Part shown: piece after piece, positions 24,020-50,400 of the stretch | Numbering within the stretch: position 1 is the first letter of the stretch | Layout: the number at the start of each line of letters is the position of its first letter | Notes under the pieces: model-generated | Database searches by the model: none | Told to the model about the DNA's origin: nothing | Seen by the model: the letters and a program-made list of their open reading frames with translations, nothing else | Made by a program: the position numbers and the translations under genes | Source: Whitmania pigra | Taxonomy: Eukaryota; Annelida; Clitellata; Hirudinida; Haemopidae | Assembly (NCBI GenBank): GCA_021613335.1 | Contig: JAJTWR010000003.1 | Coordinates: 101,001-165,000 of the forward strand | Reading direction: 5' to 3' | DNA length: 64,000 nt

Positions 24020-24859
24020 GTTCAATCGTGATATGGAAAACACCTTCCAGATATAAATCAGGCCGATAATTAGTTGGATGGGTACTTAAGAGACGCTGAC
24101 AAAACATCGACGAAGAGGTTCAGACTCCATATTCAAGACAAGCAATAAATATCTATTTATTATTGAATATATAAACTTAAAAATTAACAATTTTAACTAA
24201 TAATCCGTAAAATACTTTAATGTTTATTACATTATGTTAAATTATGTATAACATTAGCACAGCTAAATTTATCTCAGCTCAAACATTTTTATTTTTAACT
24301 AATTTTACATAAACTTTATTTTTTCAAAACTTTGCTATATAAACCATCTTTTATGATACGCAATGAATATTAATTTTGTTTACGAAATTTTAAAACGAAA
24401 ACTAGATGTTCAGCTCGGACTCGTCCACTGAGCATTTATTCATCTTTGGAGACTAGATTTTAATTTCACTTTAAATTCAATGAGAAGTTCATTTCTCTAA
24501 ACCGTAATTTCTCTAATTGTGTATTGTGTGATTCGTTCGCTTTACGAATCTGGTAATAGCATGACTAACAGCTGACAGAAGTGTTTTTAATATCAGTGTT
24601 AGTTAAATAATGAGTCTAATGACTAGCAATAGTTATAAAGCAATATAAAATGTTTGATATTATTATTTAAAAAATTGCTGCAGCCACAAGCAATGTAATG
24701 CAGCTCACTAATGTAAAATTACAACAGATTTCATGCTTTATTTGCTAAAAACTACGTATTTTAATTAATTTACATTGATTTAAGTGGACGTATTTTTAGC
24801 TAGTTATGTGCTGAAATGGATATTTATAAAACAGTACATCCACACACCATCATCACAAA
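24020..24859. promoter_or_regulatory. Head-to-head spacer, ZNF318-like / OARD1
   Basis: 840 bp of AT-rich DNA between divergent start codons. It probably carries both promoters. No coding exon is visible. Confidence 0.4.
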
Positions 24860-25460
24860 ATGGAATTCAGAGAGGTTGTTGGAGATCTGTTTGCCTGTCC
24901 TTTAACACACAGTATGGCTCATTGTGTAAGTGAAGACTTGAAGATGGGAAAGGGGATTGCAGCTATCTTCAAAAGGCGATTCGGTGGCGTCGACACTCTG
25001 TCAGAGCAAAGTTAGTAGTTAAAACATGTGAAGACTTATTTCCAACCTAATTATTGGTAGGCTTCAACCAGGCAAACTTTCATCATCGAAATATGTTTTC
25101 AGAAAATCCCATTTAACTAGCTAGCATTGGCATTTGGAAACAGTTTTGTACCTTGCTCTCTAATGTTATTCTTCACTTGCAGAGGTGTCTGTGGGCGATG
25201 TTGCTATTCTGGAGCGCCAAGGAAGATATGTGTACTACCTCATCACCAAGAAGGCATTTTATCAGAAGCCTACGTATGCACAGCTCAAAGCAAGTCTGGA
25301 GGCAATGAAAAAACATTGCCTAGAAAATAAAGTCACGAGCTTGGCCATGCCGCGCATCGGTTGCGGACTCGACGGTCTCGAATGGAACGAGGTGTCGAAC
25401 ACGATAAAAGAAGTTTTTGGAGACACGAAGATCTCTATTACGGTTTACTCGCTCGGCTAA
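24860..25460 (+). CDS. OARD1: ADP-ribose glycohydrolase OARD1 (TARG1)
   Basis: Macrodomain hydrolase that removes ADP-ribose from acidic residues and deacylates O-acyl-ADP-ribose. Two exons, 24860-25010 and 25183-25460, join in phase to 142 residues, close to the roughly 150 usual for the family. The N-terminus [20 protein letters not shown] and [14 protein letters not shown] carry the ADP-ribose-binding loop; [17 protein letters not shown] holds the catalytic lysine equivalent, and [13 protein letters not shown] the second loop with the catalytic aspartate (GLD). Both residues known to matter in the human enzyme appear conserved. It ends ISITVYSLG, as the family does. It is complete, with no fused domains, and is the only two-exon gene in the window. 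Confidence 0.95.
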
Positions 25461-26355
25461 GAATTTGTAAAATTATCTTGTCATTTGTTTTTGATCTTGA
25501 GAGGGTTCGGATTGAACAGATCGTGAGTGCAATCGTGTCGGTTTTGACGCGGAGTTTGGTCGAATGGGCTGCCTTCCTACGTACGGCATGTAACGGCAAC
25601 GGTCATAATGCGTCTTGCTTGAAACCCAGCATGCAATGCCACAAACACCCTTGGAAAGGGGCATTATATAAATGATAAAAGAAATTAAGTACGTGATCTA
25701 TTGCTTTTTACTTATTTGACTAGCTATAACATAAAAATACATATTTTGTACTATAAAAATACAAATTGAAAGATGTGTGGATGTATTGTTAAATAAAATC
25801 ACAAATAGTAAAGAAATCAGGATCAAAGATAAAACGTTTAAATATTTGGTTAACCATGAATAAAAATGGTCGATTATGAGATTCGTTTTGATGACACAGT
25901 ATGATAAACATAAACAGACAAAATGCTACAACTGATACCCCTTGAAATAAAAGGTATCACGACTTCGACGTGCACGAGATGTGTAATAGTAGTAGTAGTA
26001 GTAGTAGTAGTAGTAATCCTTCTCTGACCAGCGGTGATACTTTGATTAAGAGCTTTTAAAGCATTGTTGGATAAAATACAAAGCAAATGAATAAGTCGTA
26101 ACGGTTACATATTTCTAGAGAGTCAGGATCGGCACTTGAATACAATTATGAACATTCTGAAATTATGACAAAACAAAATTGCAAATTTGCGACCGGCAAT
26201 TTAATAAATAATGAATAACGATCATCAAATAGCAGAAAATTGGACTAGATTGGAAGGACTGGGCTATGTTTGCTGATTGATACATAATCTTTATAAATAA
26301 CAATATTCTGTGTGTGGTCAACAACGATCGTTTTATAGTTTGTTGGTCAGCAACT
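25461..26355. other. Convergent intergenic region OARD1 / NALCN
   Basis: About 0.9 kb holding the two 3' UTRs. It contains copy B of a GC-rich repeat near 25577-25672 and a (GTA)n tract near 25987-26013. No gene is visible. Confidence 0.5.
25577..25672. repeat. Copy B of a GC-rich interspersed element
   Basis: It contains GTACGGCATGTAACGGCAAC and, about 70 bp later, CTTGGAAAGGGGCATTATAT. It resembles 38553-38643 most closely and 9850-9960 more weakly. It stands out by its GC content against AT-rich flanks. Confidence 0.45.
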
Positions 26356-39240
<12,885 letters not shown>

Positions 39241-39908
39241 TCGCCTTCCGATGATTTAATTGATATCCTGGATTGACTGCTGATGTACGAGTTAAGAAAT
39301 GATTTTACAAAGTTCAAACACCTTCCTATGACTGTTTCTTCTAAACCTCGAAATTGTAATTGAGCAACTTGCGGCTTCCCAGCAACATCGCCGCATTTTG
39401 AAAGCATGGTAGTGGACGTTATAGTTTTGTCCGATGAAGAAGCTAGAGACGAATAAGTTAATTATAACTTATATCTTATCTCTCCCAACAACAAACATGC
39501 TGCTCAAGCTGACATATTAAGGTTTCTGAATAAATGTTTGAATAAAGGTAAATCAAATGGAAATATACCACATAATCGTTATTGCTAAAATTTCAAGACA
39601 GTAAACTTAAACCATTAGTTAAACCCATATCTAAAGTATTTATTGAATTAACTTTTAATAATAGGAAGACTAATAACTCGTCACCGAGGGGAGCGGAGCT
39701 GGCTTTTAAGCGGTCCAAATGAGCTGATCACCTTAGATTATCTTTCTTAAACGAAGAAGCTGAAAAACTTATAATAATTTCATTTCTGTAAAGTTGTTTG
39801 TTTTGTACACAATTTTGCAGCTTTTCGCCTTTCGTAAGATTTTCGAATTCCTTTCCATAAGATGGTTTGTGAAAGGGTGTAGACAAATAAGGGAGATTTG
39901 TTAAAAAA
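39241..39908. promoter_or_regulatory. Head-to-head spacer, NALCN / MAP2K5
   Basis: 668 bp between the NALCN start (-) and MAP2K5 start (+). It probably contains both 5' UTRs and promoters. No coding exon is visible, though a non-coding first exon cannot be excluded. Confidence 0.4.
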
Positions 39909-42900
39909 ATGTCGTCTGCTAATTTCTTGCCTCTGGTGGTTAGAATAACTTATCCAGTTTCACACTCTGAGGCTTCAGGTGGTGTGACTGATGGTAGTGG
40001 ATGTACAGATTGGAAATTAGAGACTTTTGAGGAATTAACCTTCAAAAACTTTGTGGTTAGCCTAATTTTGGCTTAATACTTAACGTATTTTTTAAGTGTC
40101 AAAATTATTGGCAAGTATTTGTATGTATGATGTGTAGGCATTGCCAATCATTTGCTTAATTTTTTGGGAGTGAATTACCATGCATACATTAATATGTATT
40201 TAATTAAGAGATTAATTGGAATGTTTCTAGAGAGTTTCTTCCAATATGATGGATAATCTATAATGTCAAAATATTAAATGCTAGGTCCAAGTGAAAAACA
40301 TTTGATTACTGCTGGTTAAATTGTCAAGCAATATCAGTAATAATTATTGCTCATAATTACCGGTGTTTATTACTTTGCTAATTATTATTTATTCTGGCTT
40401 TCACATTGATCTCGTTTTCAATAATTGTTAAAATATGCAAAATGTTAGTTTTGCCATAATTTTCAAAATATGTTTATAATATTTTTCAGGATGCTACTTG
40501 TAAAGCCTCATGCAATGAAAATGCAACAGCCTTTGAATGTATATGAAAGGCTAAAAGTTTATTTTTAGTACAATAAATATGTAATAAAATAATATCTTAA
40601 AGGATAAAAGTTTATAATATATAAAATGTACACAATGCATAAAAATTCATTATTTATTTAAACAATGAATGCTCATAAATACTGTGAAATCATTTAGAAC
40701 TATTACTGCCTATTAAATTTATGGAATATATTTTTGCAGGATGTTAATAATGAACAAATGCATTAAGCCATTTTATTAAAAATTAGTTTATTTCAGACAA
40801 AGATGAAGATGGAGACATGATAACAGTGAGAAGTGATGAGGAGATGATATCAATGCTAACATCAGTAAGTAGTTAAACAATGCCAATTGTTCCTAATTAT
40901 TTCATATTTTCATCGACCAATTAGATAAGTTGCCAAAATTTATGCATCCCAGTGCAATTGATTAAATTATTTTTACATTCCAGTATTACCAATCGGTCGG
41001 ACGTAACCTGGACAAGGGATCGAGAGAGCCACTAGTCATATTTCCAAAAAGTTGTATTTAAAATTGTATTTTAAGTAATTAATTTACTTTAAATTGCTCA
41101 TTAGCATTTTTACATTTAATTATTTAGTCTCAAAATCCCTGGCCAAGAGAAACAAGTGTGGACTAAAGGTATATTGCACATTGAAAATAACTTATTATAA
41201 TTTTACAAGACATTCCTTTTATTATAACTTAAATTTCATGCCGGCAATTTCTGTTGATTGCCAGATCGACACGAAAGACGTCAACGTCATCGAGCCGATG
41301 GAAGTTGAAGGAAGTAGGTGAGTGGTCGTTGCCGGACCGGCATTCACCGAACGCAACTTAGCCATTCGATTATTCGTTAATTACTATTAGCTGTTCTATT
41401 ACCCATTAATTACTATTAGTCATTCGATTATCCATTAATTACTATTAGTCATTCAATTATCAGTTAATTACTATTAGCCAGTCTAAATTAAAATTAAGTA
41501 GAATAAAAGAGCATCATGAATAATGCATCAATTAGCACCTTATCCCGGTATATATACCTTATATCGTCATCGTCTTCTCCATCCTGTTGTAGAAAGAAAT
41601 CTGGCAACATAGACGAAATATTGGCTTGCGGTAAAATGCGGGACGTCGATCTTTCGTACATCGAACTCCTCGGTTCGGGAAGTTGCGGAAGCGTCTACAA
41701 GTTTGTTCCGTTTTATCGTCTCGAGAGTTCTCGTCCTTTGATTAATTACTTTACGGCGAGCAATCAGTTGATTATTTTGTATACAGTGATCACTTGATTA
41801 ATTTATAAACAGCGATCATTATATCTGTTGAATATGCAAAGCAATGACTCCATTTTATTTTTTTAGAGCCCAGCATAAAATCACAGGAGGCTATCTTGCT
41901 GTCAAGGTATTGAATAACGTCAACAATTGTAATACATCTATTACAACTATTACAGATTATTATTAATTACTATTTCTTGGAGACTATTCCAGATTATTAA
42001 TATTTTCCCCGTCGACAGGTCATACCTCTGGACATAACGAAAGACGTCCAGCAGAGGATTATATCGGAATTGGACATCCTGCACAGGGTTAATGATGACG
42101 ATTTATTTATTTATTTGCAAATTAGAATGAGTTATGAGTTTTTTATTTTGATGCAACTGAAGGGAATTATCCAGTATGGTAGAATCTATCCAGTATTTTA
42201 ACATTTTAAATGATGCACAGATAATGTGGCATTTAATAAAATTGATTTAAGATATTAGTACAGGCAATAATAGTAGTGTTAATGTTAAGGTAATTTATAT
42301 TTATTTATTTATTTATTTGATTATAGTCCATTATGGGTAATTAATGTAGTTATGCTTTTATCTAACAAACGTTTCCTATCCTGCAGTGTAACTCCAATGT
42401 CATCATTTCATTCAAGGGAGCTTACTTCACTGAGAACAAGATATCCATCTGCACTGAGTTTATGGATGGTGAGGATCATCATCACACTAATTATCATCAT
42501 CATCACCATCACTTGTTGTCATCATCACTACCTACATATTCGCCAGGGGGCTCCCTCGACAGATACAGGTGCATACCAGAAAACATCCTCGGACCCATTT
42601 CCGTGTCCGTCGTTCAAGGTCTTCAGTATCTTTGGTCCATGAAGATTCTACACAGAGGTGACATTTATCATCTTATACATATTTACTATATATATTATTT
42701 GTATTATATATGATATAGTTGTATGATATTATTATTATTATTATCATCATTTAACATTAATCTTTATTAAATGCAATTTGGTTCATTTATTTTGCAGACG
42801 TGAAACCCTCAAATGTTCTTGTCAACACACAAGGACAAGTCAAGTTGTGTGATTTTGGCATCAGTGTTCAGGTAATAGTGAAGCTCATTTCAGTTATTTT

Positions 42901-43830
42901 TGTTTCAAAAGTTCTTGAATGTAGAAACATCACACGGTATAATTGTTTTGTTATGTTATTGAATCTGAATACGTAACTGTCTTATTTAAGTATTATGAAT
43001 CAACAATTGTGTATTCTTCCAATAACAGCTCATTGACTCAATTGCCAAAACTTTCATTGGTACAAATGCTTACATGGCTGTGAGTTATGAACATTTTATT
43101 TCCTTCTTTTAATCTCTCTTAATCAACAGCATCATGCAATTAAATTAGTTACTAGTTACTAGTTAGGTGAAAGTGGACTTCATGAATCTGACAATGTAAT
43201 TCTAATTAGATAATTAACTTGTCAATTAATATTCATTGTTTTAATAAGAATGTAATGCTTCCCGCTTGTACAATGTTAGCGAATGTTGCCTAACTCTTTT
43301 CAGCCTGAAAGGATTTTAGGTCAGGAGTATAGCATACATTCCGAGGTTTGGAGCCTTGGGGTGTCTCTCTTTGAGGTCGTTTTACTAAGTTGTCTTGTAA
43401 TTATTATTTATTTATAAGTTATTTATTTAAGTATGTGTTGCTGCATTTTAAGAATGTGAGTCTGAAGAAAAGAATATTTTGTTAAATTCTGCCATAATTA
43501 TTATGCATTATTAATTTTTATGCATTATTAATTATTATGCATTATTAATTTTTATGCATCATTAATCGTACATTTTAGTTAGCTGCTGGCCATTTCCCCT
43601 ACAAGACGGTAAGCTCTTGCATACTCACCTTGGTAGATTTTGTAAAACATTTAAGCATTCGTTTATTGAAATTCTCATCGAATAACTATTTTTCAGGGCA
43701 AAATAAATTCTGAGGTGAGTCTAGCATGTATCTTCCTCTAATTAGCTTGCTGCCATTAGTCTTAAACATCCTCATTGGTTAGTAATTATTAATATTTACA
43801 TATGGACCATTATTATGAGGCGACCATGAC

Positions 43831-43874
<44 letters not shown>

Positions 43875-44641
43875 TATTATTATTATTATTACTATTACTA
43901 TTATTATTATTATTATTATCGTTTTCAGAGTATTGATCTGTGGAAGCTGATTGTGGATGGGGTTAGTTATCTTTGTTTAGTTTGCCAGTAAGTAAACAAA
44001 ATAGGCTTGCATCTATTTTTCTATCAGGAACCTCCTAAGTTATCAGGCTCCAATTTCTCTGCTCAATTTGTTGACTTTGTATCTCAGTGGTAAGCCATAG
44101 TTTTATATTGTTAGATATGCCGACCATACAAATAAACTTATCATTATTATGCTTAACATGTATGACATTTAGAAACTAACAAATGCTTTGTACAGAAATG
44201 ATGAAGTTCACTTTTGTAAGCATTATAAGCTTATTGAAATCTATCGGGTTGGCAACTAAGTTCGTGCAGTTTTTTTTAAAGAAAATATTGCAATACGATG
44301 GGAACTTAATAGTTGCCAACCTAATATGTGAATTTTATTTTAAATCCTTCCTTCACGTTAGCATGCAGAAAATCCCTTCCATGAGGCCTGCCCCTGAAAG
44401 TTTGATGGTTAGTTTTATTTTTGATGGAAAGTTTTATTTTTGATATTTGAGTGCCACATTTAACCGTGTTGGTGTTTATGTGAATTTTGATGGCAAAGAC
44501 ACTGACGATGCAATATTGATCGCGTGACAATCGAACCTTTCCACTCAGCGCCATCCGTTCACACTGAGGTTCGTGGAGAGCGATCCTCGTGTCGTGGCTC
44601 GATGGGTTGCCGACGGCCGAAGGATGCAGGACTCGACTTGA
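39909..44641 (+). CDS. MAP2K5: Dual-specificity MAP kinase kinase 5 (MEK5)
   Basis: Kinase that activates ERK5 in the MEKK2/3-MEK5-ERK5 cascade. Twenty exons join in phase to 437 residues (human about 448): 39909-40055, 40490-40538, 40797-40864, 40984-41050, 41128-41168, 41265-41317, 41593-41700, 41867-41906, 42019-42087, 42387-42468, 42547-42657, 42798-42871, 43029-43079, 43304-43375, 43579-43608, 43697-43714, 43929-43961, 44028-44089, 44362-44407 and 44549-44641. The first four exons encode a PB1 domain with the acidic OPCA motif [17 protein letters not shown]. The kinase domain has the glycine loop [10 protein letters not shown], the VAIK-type lysine in GYLAVK, ILHRDVKPSN, CDFG, the activation loop [17 protein letters not shown] with both phosphorylatable Ser and Thr, and [12 protein letters not shown]. 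Exon 16 is an 18-nt microexon. The combination of PB1 and MEK kinase identifies MEK5. Confidence 0.95.
41360..41480. repeat. 29-bp tandem repeat in a MAP2K5 intron
   Basis: Three to four imperfect copies of a 29-bp unit with core CATTAATTACTATTAGTCAT in the intron between exons 6 and 7. Confidence 0.7.
43830..43922. repeat. ATT trinucleotide microsatellite
   Basis: About 90 bp of (ATT)n with rare ACT interruptions, ending a few bases before the splice acceptor of MAP2K5 exon 17. Similar (TTA)n tracts occur at about 3541-3576 and 56347-56440. Confidence 0.85.
44244..44324. mobile_element. Mariner-like MITE
   Basis: 81 bp in MAP2K5 intron 18. The ends are TCGGGTTGGCAACTAAGTTC and, read on the other strand, TTAGGTTGGCAACTATTAAG, the hallmark TTGGCAACTA termini of mariner elements. 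A TA dinucleotide flanks each side (44242-44243 and 44325-44326), as expected for a Tc1/mariner target duplication. It is nearly palindromic, with no room for transposase, and resembles two element ends joined. Confidence 0.8.
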
Positions 44642-47446
44642 CGGTCGTCACTTAATCTTATTGGACTTTCGTATTGTGCTAACACGATTGCCCTCAATAT
44701 GATCACTGCCACAACATTATTGTAACTACATGAATTCATTCTCTCGATGGTGCCCTGGGTTGAAAAGTTCGGGTTTTTACTGCACGTCGTCAGCCGTACA
44801 AATTTCTTTTGTGAATACCTCCGCACTTTAGTCTAATCAAAGCTTTTTACATTTTTACTCGCTTGATTTCAAGTGAGACTATTTTTGACATTTTTTGTGA
44901 CTATTTCTGATGATATTTTTGTGACTCTGTCTTTTGGTCATGCTATGTAAATCGAATTTGTTCATAGATTCGATTTGTTTGTAATATGAACTGTTTTCGT
45001 ATACATTTTTGCACATAACAAGATTTATAGATAGTACGTGTAAAGCGACAATATTTCCATTGCCCTGTGAGCGACAATGTTTGCCACATGAGGTGGCAGT
45101 CATTTTGCCTTATTATTTAAATCATTATTGGGTTTAATCATCGTCATAAGCATCGTTGCTGTCATGCATTATCTCTTTTTTATTTTCTGTGCCTTATGTA
45201 TTCTAACGTCTGTGATAATAGCAGAATCTGTACTAAGCTTTGGGACAACATCTTCGGTGCCTTTGAAATTGTGGTTCACATTCTCCGATTGAGAAATACT
45301 GAACGTATTCTGTTCTCGATAATCAAACCATTTGTGCATTTATTCTTGAATTGAATTCTGCTCATTTCGATCGAAACTGCCCTTCGCCCAACTTTTTGTT
45401 TAAAACTTTTTTTTAGAAATACGACCCCATGCTTATATTGTTTAGCTACTCTTGTGGAATTATCATTTGCGTTGGTCCCTGAATGGACGGACAAACCTAT
45501 TGAATGCTCTTCCAATCTTATCATTTTCAGATCATTAATAACATTATGACAACCTCTTAAAAAATTTGTCTTGGTGATTAAATTTTTTCTGTAAAAATAT
45601 CCTATGTTGACTTGTCACATCTCTTGTCAAGATGATGTAGTCTTTACAATTTTCTGCAATAACAAGAAAAAGTATCTCGACAAGACTTCTGCAGCCCAAC
45701 TCAACTTACTTATTAATCGTAAAAGTTGTTCATAATATTCCGTCTTGATTCGCACTTGCAAAACATAGACTCTGTCAAAAACCTAAATGACAATTGTCTG
45801 CTCCAATCTGTCGTGCATGCACATTTATTCAAGATTTATTTTTCTGCCCAAAGTTATCTAAATATGATTTGGCAGTTCCCTGATGTTTGCTCAAATGACC
45901 GATGTGCACAACTGCCGTGTGAGCTACCGCCATTTGAGCAACAGTCTGGCCACCTGATTTGGCTTGTTTTGCTCATGCCTTCATCTCCTCTGTAGCCTTT
46001 CTAATTTATGGAAATGGAGCCCATTCCGTGCATTTTATTTTCCGGTCCCGAGCGAACGAGAGATCAGTCAACAGTTCACTTTTACTAGACGCGGCAGTTT
46101 CCTTGATTGGTCAATCACTCAATGAATTATCAAAAGGATGAATCTATTTCAAAGTTGCTTAGATTTGTTGAAGTTATATTTGGCCAATTGCCAGCCTTGT
46201 GCAGATCTTAACTACTGCTGTCAGAGGGTCTTGCCATTATTCAACAATTACACTTAAAATTTCTTTTGGAATACCACATTTACATGTGGTTTAAGTTTAA
46301 TTATGGAAACTATGTATCGACAAAGGAACAAATCCGAAAAATAAAATTATAAAATTTAATTACAAAAACTGACATAATGAATTTAACATTGATAAACAAT
46401 TATTAGTTATTGGTTGAATAATTGACCAAAACGAATCAAACGTGAGCAAAAATGCGGGAAATGGGTCAACACGCCTGCAGATAGTGACGGAATGACGGAA
46501 GCTTTGAGGTGGCTGCTAGCCAATCTCGATTACATTGCACGGGAGGGAACTTCACAAATGGTCCTACCGACGTCCAGATCTATAGCACGTCCGTCTGCCC
46601 TGCGATAAACCAAACGAGAGAAGCAATCGATGCATCCATGCTTAAGTTGTGATCGCATTAAATTAACTCCAAGTCTCCAATCAAATAATGGACGTAAATG
46701 CAAACAATGATGGTGATGTGCATAATGCATAATATAATAATAATAATAATAATTTAAAGATGATGCTCAGAATATCATAGCATTCATATTGTCAAAAATC
46801 ACATGCAAAATCAAGTTCTAAAATATAAAAAATACAGACTGAAATTTTGAGATGTCGCACCTTTTTGAGAGGGCGGAATATATCAGTGTGATGAGCAAGA
46901 AATAGGATCTATACAGCTCCACAACCGTCAAAGGTTTGGCATGAGAGTGAGGGACACTGTATAAGTACAGTCTACGGAAGAATTCAACCTTTCAGACTCT
47001 CGTCTAAACAACCCTTGCAAAGACAACATTGTAACATCGTTTGTGGCAGCAGAGTGAATAAAATAAAATTGTACTTGTGAAATAAGATAAGACTCTGATG
47101 CTCCACTGAGCAATCATGTGAGAGATGCATTTTAATATACAAACTATTTATATGAATTTATATAAATGAACATAAAGTTTAAATGAATATCTATGTATAT
47201 CAGTATACTATACACTGAATGTTCTAAATGTTGAGACGTAATAAATACATATGCACACTAACTAGTAGTTTATAATCAGTAAATAGTTCATTCACGTTAC
47301 TTATTCATGCATGCTTTTTCACATTTTCACTGTGACTTAATTCCGACAGACGTTTACGGTTCACATCCGACGGCTCCTTCAATGTCGAAGTCGAGACCTT
47401 TTGCATCCACGTGGAAAGCCGTGCATCGATGGTCGGACAATCGAAA
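44642..47446. other. Largest gap: convergent region MAP2K5 / DENND4
   Basis: 2.8 kb without a gene I can recognise. The first few hundred bases should be the MAP2K5 3' UTR. The middle, about 45120-46330, has slightly higher complexity and interrupted open frames on both strands (for example 45276-45524 minus and 45726-46141 plus) that could be a decayed mobile element, but I match none to a family. A short (AAT)n run lies near 46730-46755. Confidence 0.4.
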
Positions 47447-50400
47447 CTAGATTTCGAGGTCTTTGAAGACCTTCCGGCAGCTTATGGCAACCGCCCTCGG
47501 TGCCCTGTCGGCTATCCTGAGACGGGCCGAGTCGTAAGGGGTGAGATCGGCCAGGACGTTCTTGAACTCCTTGTCGAAGGCATCTGACGATAAAGAATCA
47601 ATTAGTTGGCAGGTCGAACCAATCCTTAACATTAGAACATAGTCAGTGGTTCAGCAACAATTTGTGAATTGTTAAAATTGATCCTGTCGAGAGAATTCCA
47701 TAAAAGTCTCCGTCAACTCACCTACGTCGATGTTGTCTCGACCTAATGCAACAAAGGATAGGAACAATATGTCCCTGTAGATGCTGTGGAAAGAGGTGTA
47801 CGCACGGGGAAGCGTCGTCGAAGTCACGGACGGTTCAGTCGTCTGGAGAGCAATGAGGTGACGGGCCCGTTCGGACAGGATGAGGCGCAGGGGTTTCGAA
47901 ACGTCGTTCCTCATGACGCATTCCACAATCGTTATCATCATCCTGAAAATATATATATTTAAATATACATTTGTAAAGTCTTTCAAAAGAATTCATAAAA
48001 TGACAAGAAATCTCACTTTTTGCTAAAGATGCCACTTGCTGTGCTGAGACCTGATGTTGTGAATAAATTGTGATTTTGCATAATAAAAATATTAATTGAA
48101 AAACAATGTAAAATCTCCAAAGAATGCAGAAGGTTGACCTTGATTCCAGAGAATGTACATGGGAGGACCGTGGTCTGCATGCAGTCTGACATTGTCCCAA
48201 ACGGCTCTAATGGCCACCGACTGCTTCGATTGGCTCCCCGAGAACTGTTGACGACCAATGGGAACGTGTTTCTCGAGGTGCTGGTTGAGGCTCTTGCAGG
48301 TGGAAACAAACGACGGAAGATGGCTCGGAATGTCGAGTCTTTTGAAGTACCACACCTGTGAAGTCATCAATATTAGTCGATGCAATTATTAGATGTTTGT
48401 GCAGTATACTTATGCAATTAGCGTCCGTAAGAATAAACGATATCATGTAAAAAATGATGAAAAAATGAAGTAATAAAAGAGCTGGTGTTCTGAATGACGA
48501 AGCAAAAGCTTGCATTGAAGATAAAAAAACTGAACTGACGAGGTTCCAGAAGAGGATGGGATGTTCATCTACGAGTGCATCTCCATCAAAACACGAATCA
48601 CCCTCTTGAACGAGCAAGTTTTCAACTTCTTTTCTCAGCACCAGAGGGCTCAGGTACGGATAGCATTGGGGCTCCAATTCCACAAAGCTGTTGTATGATG
48701 TAATGAATAATTTAAATAAGTTTATTTTACATGCAATATAGATAACGAATTAGTTCATTTTATACGCATCAATTAATTCTCAATTAATATTATTTTATGC
48801 TTATCTGTTAATATTATTTTATGCTTATCTGCTAATATTATTTTATGCTTATCTGCCAATATTATTTTATGCATATCTGTTAATATTATTTTTTATATTA
48901 TTATTATTATTATTATATTAATATTATATTTATATCTGCTGCTTTTACCATCACCTATAAGAACCCAACCTTCCGAGTTAACTAGTGCACTGAATTCGGT
49001 GCAATAATAGATTATAGTCTATGATATTCAGTATTAGGATAATTAAAAATAATTATCACCATAGCTTAGAACAGAATAGAAACATACATCGACACACCAA
49101 TAGTATCACAAAGAAATGGTAATGTCATTTAATAATTTTATCAACATCGATAGTAGTTATTATTATTAATAATATTATTATGTAAATCTCACTTCTCTGC
49201 AGGTGACACTTCGTTTTCTGACCTCATCAGGGGTTGAACAGGATCCCTGTTAGAAGCGACATTGTTTCTCGAGTCGTTGAGAGCATCGACAGAACCGGAT
49301 TTGTTCTTTCGATCTTTTGTCGAAGCACGTTCGTCCTTGTTCACTTCGGGCAGCGAGGAGATGCTTTTTCGTCTCCGTAAAGAATCGACGGCAGGAGAAG
49401 AGACGGAAGTCACGGGAAACGAGGGAACATCCTCGGCAGCACCTGCATCGATATCGTCGACGTCTCACATTGTGCAACATCGTCTACAACACAATCTCTG
49501 CCATAAACATTATCTGTACTCTCACCAGAGATATTTTCCTCCTGAGCATCTTTCTTCATCAACGCTTCGTTAAGTTTTACATCGGGTGCTTCCTCTGGCA
49601 AAGTTTCATCGCCCGATTGACAACCGTGCAAAGCAGGGGGAGTGGATTCCATCGAAGCGACAGTGTTCGAAGTCGGGGTCGATTCGAAGGTGCCGGCGTT
49701 TGCTTGGCGCTGCTGGTCGCTTGGAGCTGGATGTGGATTGGCTGTGGAAGATTGACAACTGAGAATGCTCTCAGATGATTGGCTGAGGTTCGATACGAGC
49801 TGAGTCTTGAGGAACGGTCTGTAATCCTAGTCAAAATGATGCCATTTTAAGTAATATTAGAAGCTTATTTGACATCACAATTTTTGAAAGATTTATTAGA
49901 AAATTTTTGATTAAACATTTGTTAAAAAAAGTTTTTAAAAAAAGAATTGAGTAATAAAATAATTATTTTCAAATGTAGCCAACTTTTATGTAGATGTTGA
50001 TGAATGGAACCAACTGTGAAGTGCAGAAGTGACAACTGAAAAATGAAGCAAACAAATTTAAAATGCAACCAATCCATGCAGGAATCACCTGTATGTACAT
50101 TCAACCGACACCATTATCATAATCGTTGTTTTCAAAACTTCTTACACTCACCTTGTATTCAAATTTGAATCGTCCGCAGTCCACCCCGCCATGATTTCCT
50201 CGTCGTAGATGAGATTGAAACATTTACTGCATTTGTTCAGGGTCGACATTTCAACCTGAACCGGGTGCAGTCGGGGGTTCAAGGGGGCAGTGCCACTCAC
50301 GTTCGAAGGGATGCTCGACAGAGAGCCCGGGTCGTACTGGCCGTGACGAGGATCCGCGCTTAAATCCTGGCTCGCGTTTCCGCCGGTTCCCTGACGAGTT

